Shown here: positions 43,858 through 55,026 of the stretch, one piece after another
Numbering within the stretch: position 1 is the first letter of the stretch
Layout of the letters: each line of letters opens with the position of its first letter
Source: Pedobacter panaciterrae
Lineage (GTDB): Bacteria > Bacteroidota > Bacteroidia > Sphingobacteriales > Sphingobacteriaceae
DNA length: 64,000 nt
NCBI RefSeq assembly: GCF_013204795.1
Contig: NZ_JABMKW010000017.1
Location: 434,001 to 498,000 of the forward strand
Direction: 5' to 3'
Program-made: the position numbers and the translations under genes
The notes under the pieces: model-generated
The model's input: the letters and a program-made list of their open reading frames with translations, nothing else
The model's database searches: none
Told to the model about the DNA's origin: nothing

Positions 43858-44628
43858 ATGGATAAAACAAATGCCATTATCAGTGTAAAAGAACTGGTAA
43901 AAAAGTATGACGATTTCACTGCTGTGCAAGGCATTAGCTTTGAAGTTTATGAAAATGAAATATTTGGTCTTTTAGGGCCAAATGGGGCAGGAAAAACCAC
44001 CACACTTGAAATTATCGAGACCCTTCGCGAAAAAACTTCAGGAGAGATTATTGTTGATGGCTATTCTGTAGACAAAGATGCCAACAAAATTAAAAGGATT
44101 ATAGGCGTACAATTACAGGCAGCCGGTTATTACCCAAACCTAAATCTGGTTGAGTTAATGGAATTGTTTTCTGGTCTGTATGGCGTAGACATCAAACCGA
44201 TGGAAATGCTTGAAAAGGTAAATCTTCAGGACAAAGCAAAAGCTAAATATAAAGCGCTGTCAGGCGGACAGAAACAGCGTTTTTCTATAGCCACAACACT
44301 TATTAACTCTCCTAAAATTATTTTCCTTGATGAACCTACTACCGGATTAGATCCTCAGGCACGCCGAAATTTATGGGATTTAATTATTGATATAAGAAAT
44401 AACGGAACAACAGTAGTGATCACCACACACTATATGGACGAAGCAGAACAACTTTGTGATCGTGTTGCTTTTGTTGAACGTGGAGAGATCATCGCTTTAG
44501 ATACGCCTGATAATCTGATAGACAATCTGATCAATAGTGGTTTTGAACGTACTAAAGAAGTTAAAAAGGCCAACCTCGAGGACGTTTTCATAAACCTGAC
44601 AGGCAAAGAATGGCGCGAGGATAATTAA
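43858..44628 (+). CDS. ABC-2 type transporter, ATP-binding protein
   Basis: Cytoplasmic ATPase of an export complex, 256 residues. Walker A is GPNGAGKTTT, the Q-loop QLQAAGYYP, the signature LSGGQKQR, Walker B IIFLDEPTTGLD and the H-loop TTHYMDEAE. The C-terminal 40 residues resemble the DrrA-like tail. It is eight bases before its permease. The substrate is unknown. Confidence 0.95.
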   Translation: MDKTNAIISVKELVKKYDDFTAVQGISFEVYENEIFGLLGPNGAGKTTTLEIIETLREKTSGEIIVDGYSVDKDANKIKRIIGVQLQAAGYYPNLNLVELMELFSGLYGVDIKPMEMLEKVNLQDKAKAKYKALSGGQKQRFSIATTLINSPKIIFLDEPTTGLDPQARRNLWDLIIDIRNNGTTVVITTHYMDEAEQLCDRVAFVERGEIIALDTPDNLIDNLINSGFERTKEVKKANLEDVFINLTGKEWREDN

Positions 44629-44636
44629 TAAAGAAC

Positions 44637-45731
44637 ATGAGCAAACCTTACAATAATACTAAAGCTACGCTGGCCCTTGCAAAAGCAAGTTTCCGTTCTA
44701 TTATGCGCAGCCCTTCAGCAGTTGTTTTTACACTTGCTTTTCCACTAATCTTCATTCTTGTTTTCGGCTTTTTAGGACGCGGAGGTGTTAAGGTTGACTT
44801 AGCCATTGCGTCAGGATCGGATTTACAAAATCCTATTATTAAAGCACTGGAACAAATCAGTGTTGTTCATATCATAAAGGATAAAGATCCTGCGGAATTA
44901 AAAACAGGACTTGAGAAAGGAAATATAGACGCTGTTATTAACGTTCAAAAAAACACTGAGGATAATACACCGGCTTACCTTGCCAATGTTCAATACACAT
45001 CTGCTTCTTTAGACAAAGGAACTATACTTAAATCGGTGTTAAACAACCTGATGTATACTTTAAATTCAAAAGATGTAAAACCTACCATTGCGCAATTAAA
45101 TGAAAGTACTGTTCAGGGTAGAATTTACCGCACCATTGATTTTATCCTGCCCGGACAACTTGGCTTTTCTTTATTAAGCACAGGTGTATTTGGAACAGCA
45201 TTTGTATTTTTCAGTTTAAGACAAACCTTAGTTATTAAACGCTTCTTTGCAACACCGGTTAGCAGGGCAAGTATTGTATTTGGCGAAGGTATTGCAAGAA
45301 TAGGTTTTGCGCTTTGTGGTGCAGTATTTATTATACTTATTGGCCATTTCTTTTTCCATTTCACCTTAATTCACGGTATCATCACGGTGTTGAATATGCT
45401 TTTACTTGCAATTATGGGCCTCATCGTTTTTATGGGCTTTGGTTTTGTAGTTTCCGGAATAGCAAAAAGCGAAAGTACTATACCCCCGATTTCAAATATT
45501 ATAACATTGCCTCAATTTCTGCTGTCAGGCACTTTCTTTTCTATAGATGCATTTCCATCATGGCTTCAACCAATAAGTCGTGCATTACCTTTAACTTACC
45601 TTAATGATGCCATGAGAAAGGTAGCTTTTGAGGGAGCTGGCTTATGGGATGTAAAACATCAGATTCTTATTATGATAATTTGGGGCATCGGCGTATATGC
45701 CGTTGCTGTTAAGGTGTTTAAGTGGGAGTAA
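44637..45731 (+). CDS. ABC-2 type transporter, permease
   Basis: Inner-membrane partner of the ATPase upstream, 364 residues. One helix near residues 20-42, a large extracytoplasmic domain (about 45-165), then five C-terminal helices (about 175-360) with AIMGLIVFMGFGFVVSGIAK and PISNIITLPQFLLSGTFFSI, typical of ABC-2 exporters of the YhgE/DrrB kind. With eight bases between the genes they form an operon. Confidence 0.93.
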   Translation: MSKPYNNTKATLALAKASFRSIMRSPSAVVFTLAFPLIFILVFGFLGRGGVKVDLAIASGSDLQNPIIKALEQISVVHIIKDKDPAELKTGLEKGNIDAVINVQKNTEDNTPAYLANVQYTSASLDKGTILKSVLNNLMYTLNSKDVKPTIAQLNESTVQGRIYRTIDFILPGQLGFSLLSTGVFGTAFVFFSLRQTLVIKRFFATPVSRASIVFGEGIARIGFALCGAVFIILIGHFFFHFTLIHGIITVLNMLLLAIMGLIVFMGFGFVVSGIAKSESTIPPISNIITLPQFLLSGTFFSIDAFPSWLQPISRALPLTYLNDAMRKVAFEGAGLWDVKHQILIMIIWGIGVYAVAVKVFKWE

Positions 45732-45876
45732 TCCTCTGACAATCTGTACTTTTTCCTAGGAAAATTGAATAATTGTTTTTAAATTTCATTATAAAAACAA
45801 ACATTCTTCTATTAATTTATTAACCAGGTAGTAAGAAAACCAAACCTTCATTACCACTAAACTAAATTAAACTCGT

Positions 45877-46569
45877 ATGAAAAAACTAGCAGCAGAATTT
45901 ATCGGTACATTTTGGCTCGTACTTGGCGGTTGCGGTAGCGCCGTTTTAGCCTGTAATTATCCAGGTGCAGGCATTGGCTTTGCAGGGGTAGCACTCGCCT
46001 TCGGACTAACAGTAGTAACTATTGCTTATGCTCTTGGTCATATTTCCGGGGCACATCTAAACCCGGCAGTTTCAATTGGTTTATGGATCGGCGGACGCTT
46101 TGATGGAAAGGATTTGGTGCCCTACATTATTTCACAGGTTCTTGGCGGTATTGTGGCTGCGGGTGTGTTATACGTTATCGCTACTGGAAATGGCAATCCT
46201 ATTGGTGGATTTGCTTCCAATGGCTATGGAGATTTATCACCCGGAAAATATAGTATGACAGCAGCGTTGGTTACCGAAGTGGTAATGACCTTCATTTTTT
46301 TAATCATTATATTAGGTGCAACAGATGACAGAGCTCCCAAAGGATTTGCCGGATTAGCGATTGGCCTTGGGCTAACATTAATACACCTGATCAGCATACC
46401 TGTAACCAATACTTCAGTTAATCCTGCAAGAAGTACAAGCCAGGCGCTTTTTGTTGGCGGTGAAGCACTAAGTCAGCTTTGGTTATTTTGGGTTGCACCT
46501 ATAGTTGGTGCCATTTTAGCCGGAATAGTTTATAAAGCTATCTTTGCGGCTAAGAGCGAAACTACATAA
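45877..46569 (+). CDS. aqpZ: Aquaporin Z
   Basis: Water channel of the inner membrane, 230 residues with six helices and the two half-helices carrying HLNPAVSIG and [10 protein letters not shown]. The selectivity region has Phe, His, Thr-type and Arg residues in the water-specific pattern ([15 protein letters not shown]), so a water rather than glycerol channel is likely. Ends in a strong terminator; single-gene unit. Confidence 0.96.
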   Translation: MKKLAAEFIGTFWLVLGGCGSAVLACNYPGAGIGFAGVALAFGLTVVTIAYALGHISGAHLNPAVSIGLWIGGRFDGKDLVPYIISQVLGGIVAAGVLYVIATGNGNPIGGFASNGYGDLSPGKYSMTAALVTEVVMTFIFLIIILGATDDRAPKGFAGLAIGLGLTLIHLISIPVTNTSVNPARSTSQALFVGGEALSQLWLFWVAPIVGAILAGIVYKAIFAAKSETT

Positions 46570-46626
46570 ACTTAACTGACTAAAAAACAATACAATAACA
46601 GCAAAACAATTAAATATTCACCAATG

Positions 46627-46660
46627 AAAAAGTCGTAATTAAATTAATTACGACTTTTTT
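46627..46660. terminator. Bidirectional terminator of aqpZ
   Basis: AAAAGTCGTAATTAA and TTAATTACGACTTTT form a near-perfect stem across 46628-46658, followed by T on the plus strand and A on the other side. Confidence 0.88.
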
Positions 46661-46672
46661 GCGTTTAATTTT

Positions 46673-46680
46673 TAACTTTG
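46673..46680 (+). promoter_or_regulatory. Promoter -7 element of eno
   Basis: TAACTTTG fits TAnnTTTG and would give a 5' leader of about 58 bases before the ATG at 46744. It sits right behind the aqpZ terminator. No good -33 box. Confidence 0.5.
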
Positions 46681-46731
46681 GATATCGCCTTAGTAATTGT
46701 AAATTTTACACTAAGGGTTATTTACAAATAA

Positions 46732-48039
<1,308 letters not shown>

Positions 48040-48075
48040 ATATCTTATATATATACTTTAAGATAAAATTTCAAT

Positions 48076-48117
48076 AACAAACAACCCCATTACCCAGAAG
48101 TATTGGGGTTGTTTGTT
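48076..48117. terminator. Bidirectional terminator between eno and nucleoside hydrolase
   Basis: AACAAACAACCCCA (48076-48089) pairs with TGGGGTTGTTTGTT (48104-48117), 14-base loop. It ends both the plus-strand eno and the minus-strand hydrolase gene. Confidence 0.88.
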
Positions 48118-48121
48118 AATA

Positions 48122-49111
48122 TCAATTACCAGGCTCATACAACATTAAATCTTCAATTATTGTAGAAATCTTTTCATAAGGATATTTATGAGCTAGAAAA
48201 TAATGTCCGGCATTAATATCCGCATCCCATCGATTAGATCCATCTTTATATACGATAAACTTCCCTGGACCGTTTACATAAAAATATTTTTCTGGATTTC
48301 TTACTGCACATAAAACTGCTGTTTGATCCCAAGATGGCCTATTGCTTAGTAGATTTTTATCATAAGTTGCTAAGTTATATTGATATGCCCATGCGGCAGG
48401 ATTTTTACTAATATTTTGCTTTGCCACTTTTCCACCTGTAAGTATCTTATCTCCAATTTCAAAACCACTCAGCAATATCGGTTTCGGCCATCTACTAAAA
48501 GCTTCATAAGCCGCTTCCTTATGTTCATTTACATTAAATTCAACCCCATTTGGTATAATTCCCGCCATCGCGACCCAATTTTTCACTTTCTTTTTAACAA
48601 GGTCCATTCCCGAAAGGTTGGAAAATTTATCGGGCTTTGAGTTGAGAAGCTCTGCTATATTAGAGGTAAAGCCAACTGTAACTATCGTTACGCTATTGTC
48701 TTCCTGCCTGGCCAATACTTTTCGATAAACTTCTAAAGCATTGGGATATTCAGTGGGCTTTTTCTTAAGAAAATGTAAAACCAGCGAATCATTCCAATTA
48801 TTATGGGCTATGAAGCCCGGGGCTTTTGCAGATGCTATGCCTATCGGAATATTGGGTTTGCCAAAATATTGATTAAAAATTTCTATAGTCGGTGCAACAG
48901 AAGCATGGCTATCACTGGATACTGTAGCAAGTATCTCACATTCGCCTTTAGCAGCCAATGCGTGCAAAACTGTTATTGCGCCTACATCATCAAAATCTGG
49001 CCCCATATCTGTGTCGAAGATGATCCTAGGTTTTCTATCCGCTTTCCCGTGTTCAACGATAAAGCCACAAAAAATGCAAAACACCAATAACGAGCAGAGA
49101 ATTACTTTCAT
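48122..49111 (-). CDS. Secreted inosine-uridine-type nucleoside hydrolase
   Basis: Calcium-dependent N-ribohydrolase that releases bases from nucleosides. The 329-residue precursor has a signal peptide (MKVILCSLLVFCIFCG), the metal site DTDMGPDFDDVGAIT and VTIVTVGFTSNIAELL. Export implies salvage of environmental nucleosides. I chose the ATG at 49111 because it starts the signal peptide. Confidence 0.92.
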   Translation of the reverse strand: MKVILCSLLVFCIFCGFIVEHGKADRKPRIIFDTDMGPDFDDVGAITVLHALAAKGECEILATVSSDSHASVAPTIEIFNQYFGKPNIPIGIASAKAPGFIAHNNWNDSLVLHFLKKKPTEYPNALEVYRKVLARQEDNSVTIVTVGFTSNIAELLNSKPDKFSNLSGMDLVKKKVKNWVAMAGIIPNGVEFNVNEHKEAAYEAFSRWPKPILLSGFEIGDKILTGGKVAKQNISKNPAAWAYQYNLATYDKNLLSNRPSWDQTAVLCAVRNPEKYFYVNGPGKFIVYKDGSNRWDADINAGHYFLAHKYPYEKISTIIEDLMLYEPGN

Positions 49112-49282
49112 ACATATATTAATTAACCTCCATACAATATCTGATCTTTTATCTAATACCTTACTATTGAAACACATAAATTACGACCAGCTAAAACCTA
49201 CATGTTAATAAGTGGATAATACCCATTTGAATAAAAGGCAAAGGTTTTAAATCTTCGGGTGTTATTTTATATATTTGTCCAT

Positions 49283-49582
49283 ATGAATCGTTTTCTAGAA
49301 CTTTTACGTAACAAATACTTCCTGAGCGTAGCTGCATTCGTTGTATGGATGTTATTTTTCGATAAAAACGATGTAATAGCACAATACGAATACAGATCGC
49401 AAGTAAGCAAGCTTCAGGAGGAAAAGGATTTTTATGTAAAGGAAATTGCTAAGGTCAAGAAAGATCTTAACGAATTAAATACAGATCTAAATACAGCAGA
49501 GAAATTTGCCCGCGAAAAGTACTTTATGAAAAAAGATAATGAAGACGTTTTTGTGATCATCAATGAAGCCCCAAAAGACTAA
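49283..49582 (+). CDS. FtsB/DivIC-like septum formation initiator
   Basis: Small bitopic divisome protein of 99 residues: one membrane helix (about 13-28, YFLSVAAFVVWMLFF), then a coiled coil (about 38-78, YRSQVSKLQEEKDFYVKEIA) and the conserved end EKFAREKYFMKKDNEDVFVI. It is expected to link FtsL and FtsQ at the division site. A position close to eno is conserved in many bacteria. I start at 49283; TATATTTG ends five bases before it. Confidence 0.9.
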   Translation: MNRFLELLRNKYFLSVAAFVVWMLFFDKNDVIAQYEYRSQVSKLQEEKDFYVKEIAKVKKDLNELNTDLNTAEKFAREKYFMKKDNEDVFVIINEAPKD

Positions 49583-50190
49583 TAGCCGAATTTAGGCAAC
49601 GTAACTTTATATCTTACCACTACTATTCTTATTGTAAAAATAAACGCAATTACGGTAACCTTTGCCAGGTCTTCTTTCAAGTTAAAATATAGAAGAGTAA
49701 AATATAATATTCCTCCCATAATGCAGGCGGTGGCATAAACTTCTTTTCTGAATATTACAGGGATGGTATTTAATAGCGTATCTCTTATTATACCTCCAAA
49801 GCATCCTGTAATGGTACCAAGGGCGATACAAATACCCGGACTTAAACCAAAAATAATTCCTTTCTGAATACCCAGCATTGTAAAAAGACCAAGCCCTAAA
49901 GAATCGAACAAAAAAAGAGTTACTTTAAATTTCTTGATATGTGTTTTAAAAAAGATCGTAGCAATTGAGGTCAGCAAGATCAACAAGCAATAATTTACAT
50001 CCCTCATCCATGCAACAGGAGTATCCCCTAGCAACAAATCGCGCACGGTTCCTCCACCAATAGATGTTACAAAAGCGATGATCAGTACCCCGAAAGGATC
50101 TAATCTTCTTTGCATGGCTGCAAAAGAGCCAGATATCGCAAAAGAGATAGTCCCCAAGATCTCAATGGCATCCATGGTATTTATTTGCAT
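49579..50190 (-). CDS. Trimeric intracellular cation (TRIC) channel family protein
   Basis: Inner-membrane channel of 203 residues with seven hydrophobic segments and two related blocks, GGGTVRDLLLGDTPVAW and FGGIIRDTLLNTIPVIF, that reflect the internal duplication of TRIC (formerly UPF0126) proteins. Bacterial TRIC proteins conduct monovalent cations. Start at 50190 or ATG at 50175. The stop overlaps the end of the FtsB-like gene by 4 bases. Confidence 0.92.
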   Translation of the reverse strand: MQINTMDAIEILGTISFAISGSFAAMQRRLDPFGVLIIAFVTSIGGGTVRDLLLGDTPVAWMRDVNYCLLILLTSIATIFFKTHIKKFKVTLFLFDSLGLGLFTMLGIQKGIIFGLSPGICIALGTITGCFGGIIRDTLLNTIPVIFRKEVYATACIMGGILYFTLLYFNLKEDLAKVTVIAFIFTIRIVVVRYKVTLPKFGY

Positions 50191-50199
50191 ACTTTGCGC

Positions 50200-52284
50200 T
50201 TAAATTTCTCCGTTTCTTTTTCTTAAAAACCATTCCAGGGTTAGCAACATAACTATCAATGCAAACACCCACTTAAAGTTAATCAATTCCTCATATTTAC
50301 GGTCTTCGTAACTCAGGGTTTTTACCTGTTCATTGGCTTCAATATCTTTTAAAATCTGCGATAAGTTCTGCGGCATATACATCTTACCGCCCGTTTGCAT
50401 AGCCATTGTATTAAGCAGCTGATGATTTGCGATAGTTAGCTGATATTCTGCAACAAGTGTATTTACATAAAAAACTCCTTGCGCAGTGTGTTTTTTACCC
50501 CCAAGGTTAGTTGTGGCTGTATAAGTATAATTTCCTGCAGGCAACATCCCTGCATCAAGCTGATAGGCTGTTTCTGTTCTGGAGAATAGAAAATTATAGA
50601 CCTTCCCCTCTTCATTCTTTATTTGAATACTCACATCCGGTGTATTTACCGAAACATAACTATCATTATAAAGAACTGCATTAATCGGCACATTTTCATT
50701 TTCATCAAAAGTGTTCTTGGCAGTGTAAACTTTAAACTTACGCTTATCGTCCTTTGCAGAAACATATTGGACAGCATTTGAAATTAAAGTATTAAAAGCA
50801 TTTGACTTCTGATCATTTTGAGCCTCTCCCAACCTCCAACGCCATATGCCTTCTCCTATTAAATAACCTGCTTTTTTCCCCTCGGCGTTCATAAAAAACA
50901 ATTGTGGCGATTCAGTCTTAATCTTGCCTATTCGCTGTTTTAAAGCCACTAATGCCGTTCCGTTTATTCTTACCTCCCCAAAAGGAGCTTGAAGAGGATC
51001 AAATCCTTCAATTTGTTTATCGAATGTCGCGCTCATTTCAAAGGCAGTAAATCCAGTATTAGCAACAGCAAAAGCCTCTTGCAAAGTATTATTGCTTCCA
51101 TTAAAATTTACAGCACTTTGCATCTTATTAAACGCATACAAATTACTTTGAGCGCCCAAAATGTACCACAACGGCACATTACTTTGCTGAACCTTATTAA
51201 TAAATGTACCACCGTCATTTTGAAGAGCCGGAAACTGGTACAGAATAATTAAACTATAGTCCTTTGGATTAATCACATTCAGATCGTCTCCCAAAGCAAT
51301 TTTCAAATCATAATGTTTGTTTATGGAAATGGCCTGTTTTAATGCTGCAATGTCGGGGTGCGGGCCAGCAGAGGCAATCAATATTTTTTGCCTTGCATCA
51401 ATTACCTCAATAAAAATACTTTGTGCGTTGTTACGTTCTGATATCTCATTTTTTAACGGGCTGAGTTGAATGGTATATTTTTGAAGTCCTAACCTCGAAG
51501 CCTTTAACTTAATAGGAATATTCTTTACAAATGCATTTGAATTAATCTGAATCTGCTCATTGTAAATCTTTTTTCCTCCCTCCATAACTAAAACCCTCGA
51601 CATTTCACCCTTACTTTCAAAGGCTTGTACCTGAACCTCAAGCGTAAATTCATTATCAAGATAAACCAGGCTGTTGTGATTTACGTTCGAAATCATTAAA
51701 TCCTTTTTCGGAATCGTATCCCCCAATGCAACGGTATAAACCGGAGCTTTAAGTTTGTTTAAATCATAAAGTGGGCTTCCCCCGCGATTAAAAATACCAT
51801 CTGAGGCCAAAATAACTGACCCCACATTCCGATTTAATAATTCATCGTTTAACTGATTGATGAACTTCGAAGCGTTACTTACCTGCCCCTTATTTTTGAA
51901 ATCATAGCCGGATTTCACGCTGTCACTGAAATTATAGACTTTAACTTCATACTTTTCCGACAGCTTATCGGCTAAGGCCTGCATGTCCTTCTCATACTGT
52001 TGCTTATTAAAGCCATTAGGTTCAATAGCTCCAACCGACAGAGAATTATCCTGCCCAATAACAATAACAGGTTTTTCGAGATTATACGAGACGCTTCTTA
52101 CCAAAGGAAAGAATAGCAATGCAGTTATTACCGTTACTGCAACGGTGCGTATAACGAACAATCCATAACGCAGCCGTTTATCTAAATGTTCCGTTTTACG
52201 GTACAATAACCAGGCGAAAAGAATACCTGCAAGCAAGCATCCCAGTAAAGCCAATAAAATGTATAAGCTAAAAGAATCGTTCAT
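50200..52284 (-). CDS. VWA-like membrane protein, 694 aa
   Basis: Large inner-membrane protein with two N-terminal helices (about 7-27 and 40-62), a von Willebrand A-like domain starting VIVIGQDNSLSVGAIE, where DNSLS fits the metal-binding DxSxS site, a GATase-like segment (about 300-400), beta-sandwich repeats (QLDAGMLPAGNYTYTATTN) and one C-terminal helix (about 672-690). This is the layout of COG5426-type proteins; function is unknown. It is ten bases before the TRIC gene, so the two are probably co-transcribed. Confidence 0.8.
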   Translation of the reverse strand: MNDSFSLYILLALLGCLLAGILFAWLLYRKTEHLDKRLRYGLFVIRTVAVTVITALLFFPLVRSVSYNLEKPVIVIGQDNSLSVGAIEPNGFNKQQYEKDMQALADKLSEKYEVKVYNFSDSVKSGYDFKNKGQVSNASKFINQLNDELLNRNVGSVILASDGIFNRGGSPLYDLNKLKAPVYTVALGDTIPKKDLMISNVNHNSLVYLDNEFTLEVQVQAFESKGEMSRVLVMEGGKKIYNEQIQINSNAFVKNIPIKLKASRLGLQKYTIQLSPLKNEISERNNAQSIFIEVIDARQKILIASAGPHPDIAALKQAISINKHYDLKIALGDDLNVINPKDYSLIILYQFPALQNDGGTFINKVQQSNVPLWYILGAQSNLYAFNKMQSAVNFNGSNNTLQEAFAVANTGFTAFEMSATFDKQIEGFDPLQAPFGEVRINGTALVALKQRIGKIKTESPQLFFMNAEGKKAGYLIGEGIWRWRLGEAQNDQKSNAFNTLISNAVQYVSAKDDKRKFKVYTAKNTFDENENVPINAVLYNDSYVSVNTPDVSIQIKNEEGKVYNFLFSRTETAYQLDAGMLPAGNYTYTATTNLGGKKHTAQGVFYVNTLVAEYQLTIANHQLLNTMAMQTGGKMYMPQNLSQILKDIEANEQVKTLSYEDRKYEELINFKWVFALIVMLLTLEWFLRKRNGEI

Positions 52285-52367
52285 ACGTATTTGGGTAAAG
52301 ATGCTAAATTTTAAAATGCTCGCACAATTTTATATAAGTTTGTTCATAGTAAAACTAACGCCTTACA

Positions 52368-53102
52368 ATGAAAAGCTATTTTTACATTATTCTTCTAATG
52401 ATTATGTCTACATCCGTACTGGCCCAATCTAATTTCAAAGCACAGCAATTAACATTTGAGCGCGTGAAACAAGCCTATGGTGAGAAGTGGAATAGCCTGC
52501 AAAAAGAGCTTAAAAAAGATCAAATAACCGGAAAGTTCAGTTTATATATAGCCGCTTATAAAGCTGAAAGAAAGTTAGAGATTTGGTTAAAAGAGAATAA
52601 CCAAAAACAATACAAGTTGTTCAAAGTATACCCCTTTTGTCAGCACTCAGGTGTTCTGGGTCCTAAATTAAAGGAGGGAGATCTGCAAATCCCCGAGGGG
52701 TTCTATTACATCACCGCGTTTAATCCTCTAAGCAATTTCCACTTGTCTTTAGGAATAAATTACCCTAACAGTATTGATTTGCTAAGAAGTGCGAATGAAA
52801 AACCGGGCAGCGACATTTACATTCATGGAAAATGTGAAACTGTTGGATGTATTCCTATAACAGACGACAAGATAAAAGAGGTTTATGTGCTAGCCACTGA
52901 GGCACGAAATGGAGGACAAAATCAAATCCCGGTTCACATCTATCCGTTTAAAATAACTGATACTAATCTCAATAAATACCTGGCACAATTTCCACAACAC
53001 AAAGCTTTCTGGATAAACCTTCAGCAAGGGTATAATTATTTTGAAAAATACAGGCGAGTGCCACAGGTGATAGAGCTTACTAATGCCTATCAATTTAAAT
53101 AA
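52368..53102 (+). CDS. YafK-like murein L,D-transpeptidase
   Basis: Periplasmic enzyme of 244 residues with a signal peptide (about 1-19) and a YkuD-type catalytic domain: IHGKCETVGCIPITDDKIKE holds the His and the nucleophilic Cys. LFKVYPFCQHSGVLGPKLKE and PEGFYYITAFNPLSNFHLSL are typical of the YafK/DpaA group, which in E. coli detaches Braun lipoprotein from peptidoglycan. No partner genes nearby. Confidence 0.9.
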   Translation: MKSYFYIILLMIMSTSVLAQSNFKAQQLTFERVKQAYGEKWNSLQKELKKDQITGKFSLYIAAYKAERKLEIWLKENNQKQYKLFKVYPFCQHSGVLGPKLKEGDLQIPEGFYYITAFNPLSNFHLSLGINYPNSIDLLRSANEKPGSDIYIHGKCETVGCIPITDDKIKEVYVLATEARNGGQNQIPVHIYPFKITDTNLNKYLAQFPQHKAFWINLQQGYNYFEKYRRVPQVIELTNAYQFK

Positions 53103-53103
53103 A

Positions 53104-53136
53104 AAGGGGTGCCAGAAATCAATTCCGACACCCCTT
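53104..53136. terminator. Bidirectional terminator
   Basis: AAGGGGTG (53104-53111) pairs with CACCCCTT (53129-53136), between the convergent transpeptidase and fabG genes. Confidence 0.8.
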
Positions 53137-53155
53137 GTAGATTTTTATTTTAAGC

Positions 53156-53899
53156 TTACAGCATTCCGCCGCAAACTGACAATACCTGTCCGGTAACATA
53201 AGAACTCATATCAGATGCAAGAAATACGCATGCATTCGCTACATCTTCAGTCTCACCTGCTCTTTTCAAAGGAATACCTTCTTCCCAACCCTGTACTACT
53301 TTAGGATCTAACACGTCTGTCATTTCAGTACGGATAAAGCCAGGAGCAATAACATTGGTGCGGATATTACGTGACCCTAATTCCTTAGCCAGCGATTTAG
53401 AGAATCCAATTATACCTGCTTTAGACGCAGCATAATTAGCTTGCCCGGCATTTCCTTGAACACCTACTACAGAACTCATGTTAATGATAGATCCCTTGCG
53501 TGCTTTCATCATCACCTTAGAAGCCGCCTTAGACACATTAAATACAGATTTCAAGTTTACATTAATTACTTCATCCCAGTTCTCCTCACTCATTCGCATC
53601 AATAAACCATCTTTCGTTATACCTGCATTATTTACTACAATGTCTAATGCACCAAAATCAGCTACAATATCATTGATCAGCTTCTCTGCTTCATCAAATT
53701 TAGAAGCATCAGAGCGATATCCTTTTACCTTTGTACCAAAACTTTGCAACTCTTGTTCTAAAGCCTCACCCTTTTCTACTGATGATAAATAAGTAAAAGC
53801 CACATTAGCTCCATGCTCTGCAAACTTTTCCGCTATTTTGCGGCCAATTCCTTTAGATGCACCTGTAACAAGTGCTGTTTTTCCTTCTAATAACTTCAT
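53156..53899 (-). CDS. fabG: 3-oxoacyl-[acyl-carrier-protein] reductase
   Basis: NADPH-dependent reductase of fatty-acid elongation, 247 residues. TGASKGIG, NNAGITKDGLLMRMSEENWD, the catalytic Ser in GSIINMSSVVG and the intact YAASK are all present, with VTGQVLSVCGGML at the C-terminus. I use the ATG at 53899 (MKLLEGKTALVT). Unlike the SDR at 8928, its active site is complete. A lone gene here, not in a fab cluster. Confidence 0.95.
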   Translation of the reverse strand: MKLLEGKTALVTGASKGIGRKIAEKFAEHGANVAFTYLSSVEKGEALEQELQSFGTKVKGYRSDASKFDEAEKLINDIVADFGALDIVVNNAGITKDGLLMRMSEENWDEVINVNLKSVFNVSKAASKVMMKARKGSIINMSSVVGVQGNAGQANYAASKAGIIGFSKSLAKELGSRNIRTNVIAPGFIRTEMTDVLDPKVVQGWEEGIPLKRAGETEDVANACVFLASDMSSYVTGQVLSVCGGML

Positions 53900-53952
53900 C
53901 TGTATTTCTTGTTTGGTTATATTCAATTAATTATATCAATTATAAAAAGCGA

Positions 53953-55017
53953 TTAGATTGCCGGTTCTTGTTGACTAAGGCAATGAAAACTTCCTAATCC
54001 CCAAATAATATCTGTAGAGTCAATTCCTACAACTTTTCTATCCGGAAAAACGCCTCGTATAATTTCTAAAGCTTTTTCATCATTCACATCTCTAAAAGTG
54101 GGCACAATTACCGCAGCATTTGCAATATAAAAATTTGCATATGATGCAGGTAACCTGGTATCCTCGTGTATTACCGGCGAAGGCATTGGCAATTTCACAA
54201 TATTCAAAGGTTTCCCGTTTAATAATCGTAAAGTCTTTAATGTCTCCAGGTTCTCCTGTAACAGCAGATAATTTTCATCCAGAGGATTACTTTCCACAAC
54301 TGTTAAAACGGTGTCTTCGTTAACAAAACGGGTAATGTCGTCAATATGGCCATCTGTATCATCCCCAACTATTCCATCTCCTAACCACAACACCTGTTCA
54401 GCGCCATAAAATTCTTTTAGGTACTCTTCAATCTGCTCCTTATTTAAATGAGGATTTCTGTTTTCATTTAATAAACAAGCCGTTGTTGTAAGTATTGTTC
54501 CTGCCCCATTAAATTCAACAGATCCGCCCTCCATCACAATATCAGGATGATAAACAGATAAATTAAAATGTTCAGCTATTTTGGTTGGGATTACGTCATC
54601 AAGATCATACGGAGGATATTTGCCCCCCCACGCATTATATCCCCAATCCACAATTGCTTTTTTCCCGGTTGGCTTATTTAATAAAAAAGCCGGTCCATGA
54701 TCTCTGCACCAGGCATCATTGCTTGGATTAAAATAAAACTCTATCTGAGTTAAATCAGCCCCCACCTTTTCCAATTCAGAAATAGCAAAAGCTTTAGTCT
54801 CCTCATTGTTAATATTAATCCTAACTTTTTCACCTGTTGCCACGATTTTAATAAACTGGCAATAAGGTTCATATATAGTTTCAATCTTACCTGGCCATGA
54901 TTCTTCCTTATGGGGCCAACTTAACCATGTTGCATCATGTTTTTCCCATTCAGCAGGAAAGCTAAAGCCTAATTTTTTCGGACTGCTGTTAAATATTACT
55001 TCGTTAAATGATGACAT
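53953..55017 (-). CDS. aguA: Agmatine deiminase
   Basis: Converts agmatine to N-carbamoylputrescine. The 354 residues show the guanidine-modifying fold with NDAWCRDHGPAFLL, WGGKYPPYD, VMEGGSVEFNG, DDTDGHIDDITRFV and the nucleophile Cys in LGSFHCLSQQEPA close to the C-terminus. It is nine bases after aguB, so the two make a complete agmatine-to-putrescine pathway; an arginine decarboxylase is not in the window. Confidence 0.96.
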   Translation of the reverse strand: MSSFNEVIFNSSPKKLGFSFPAEWEKHDATWLSWPHKEESWPGKIETIYEPYCQFIKIVATGEKVRININNEETKAFAISELEKVGADLTQIEFYFNPSNDAWCRDHGPAFLLNKPTGKKAIVDWGYNAWGGKYPPYDLDDVIPTKIAEHFNLSVYHPDIVMEGGSVEFNGAGTILTTTACLLNENRNPHLNKEQIEEYLKEFYGAEQVLWLGDGIVGDDTDGHIDDITRFVNEDTVLTVVESNPLDENYLLLQENLETLKTLRLLNGKPLNIVKLPMPSPVIHEDTRLPASYANFYIANAAVIVPTFRDVNDEKALEIIRGVFPDRKVVGIDSTDIIWGLGSFHCLSQQEPAI

Positions 55018-55026
55018 TTTTAAATC

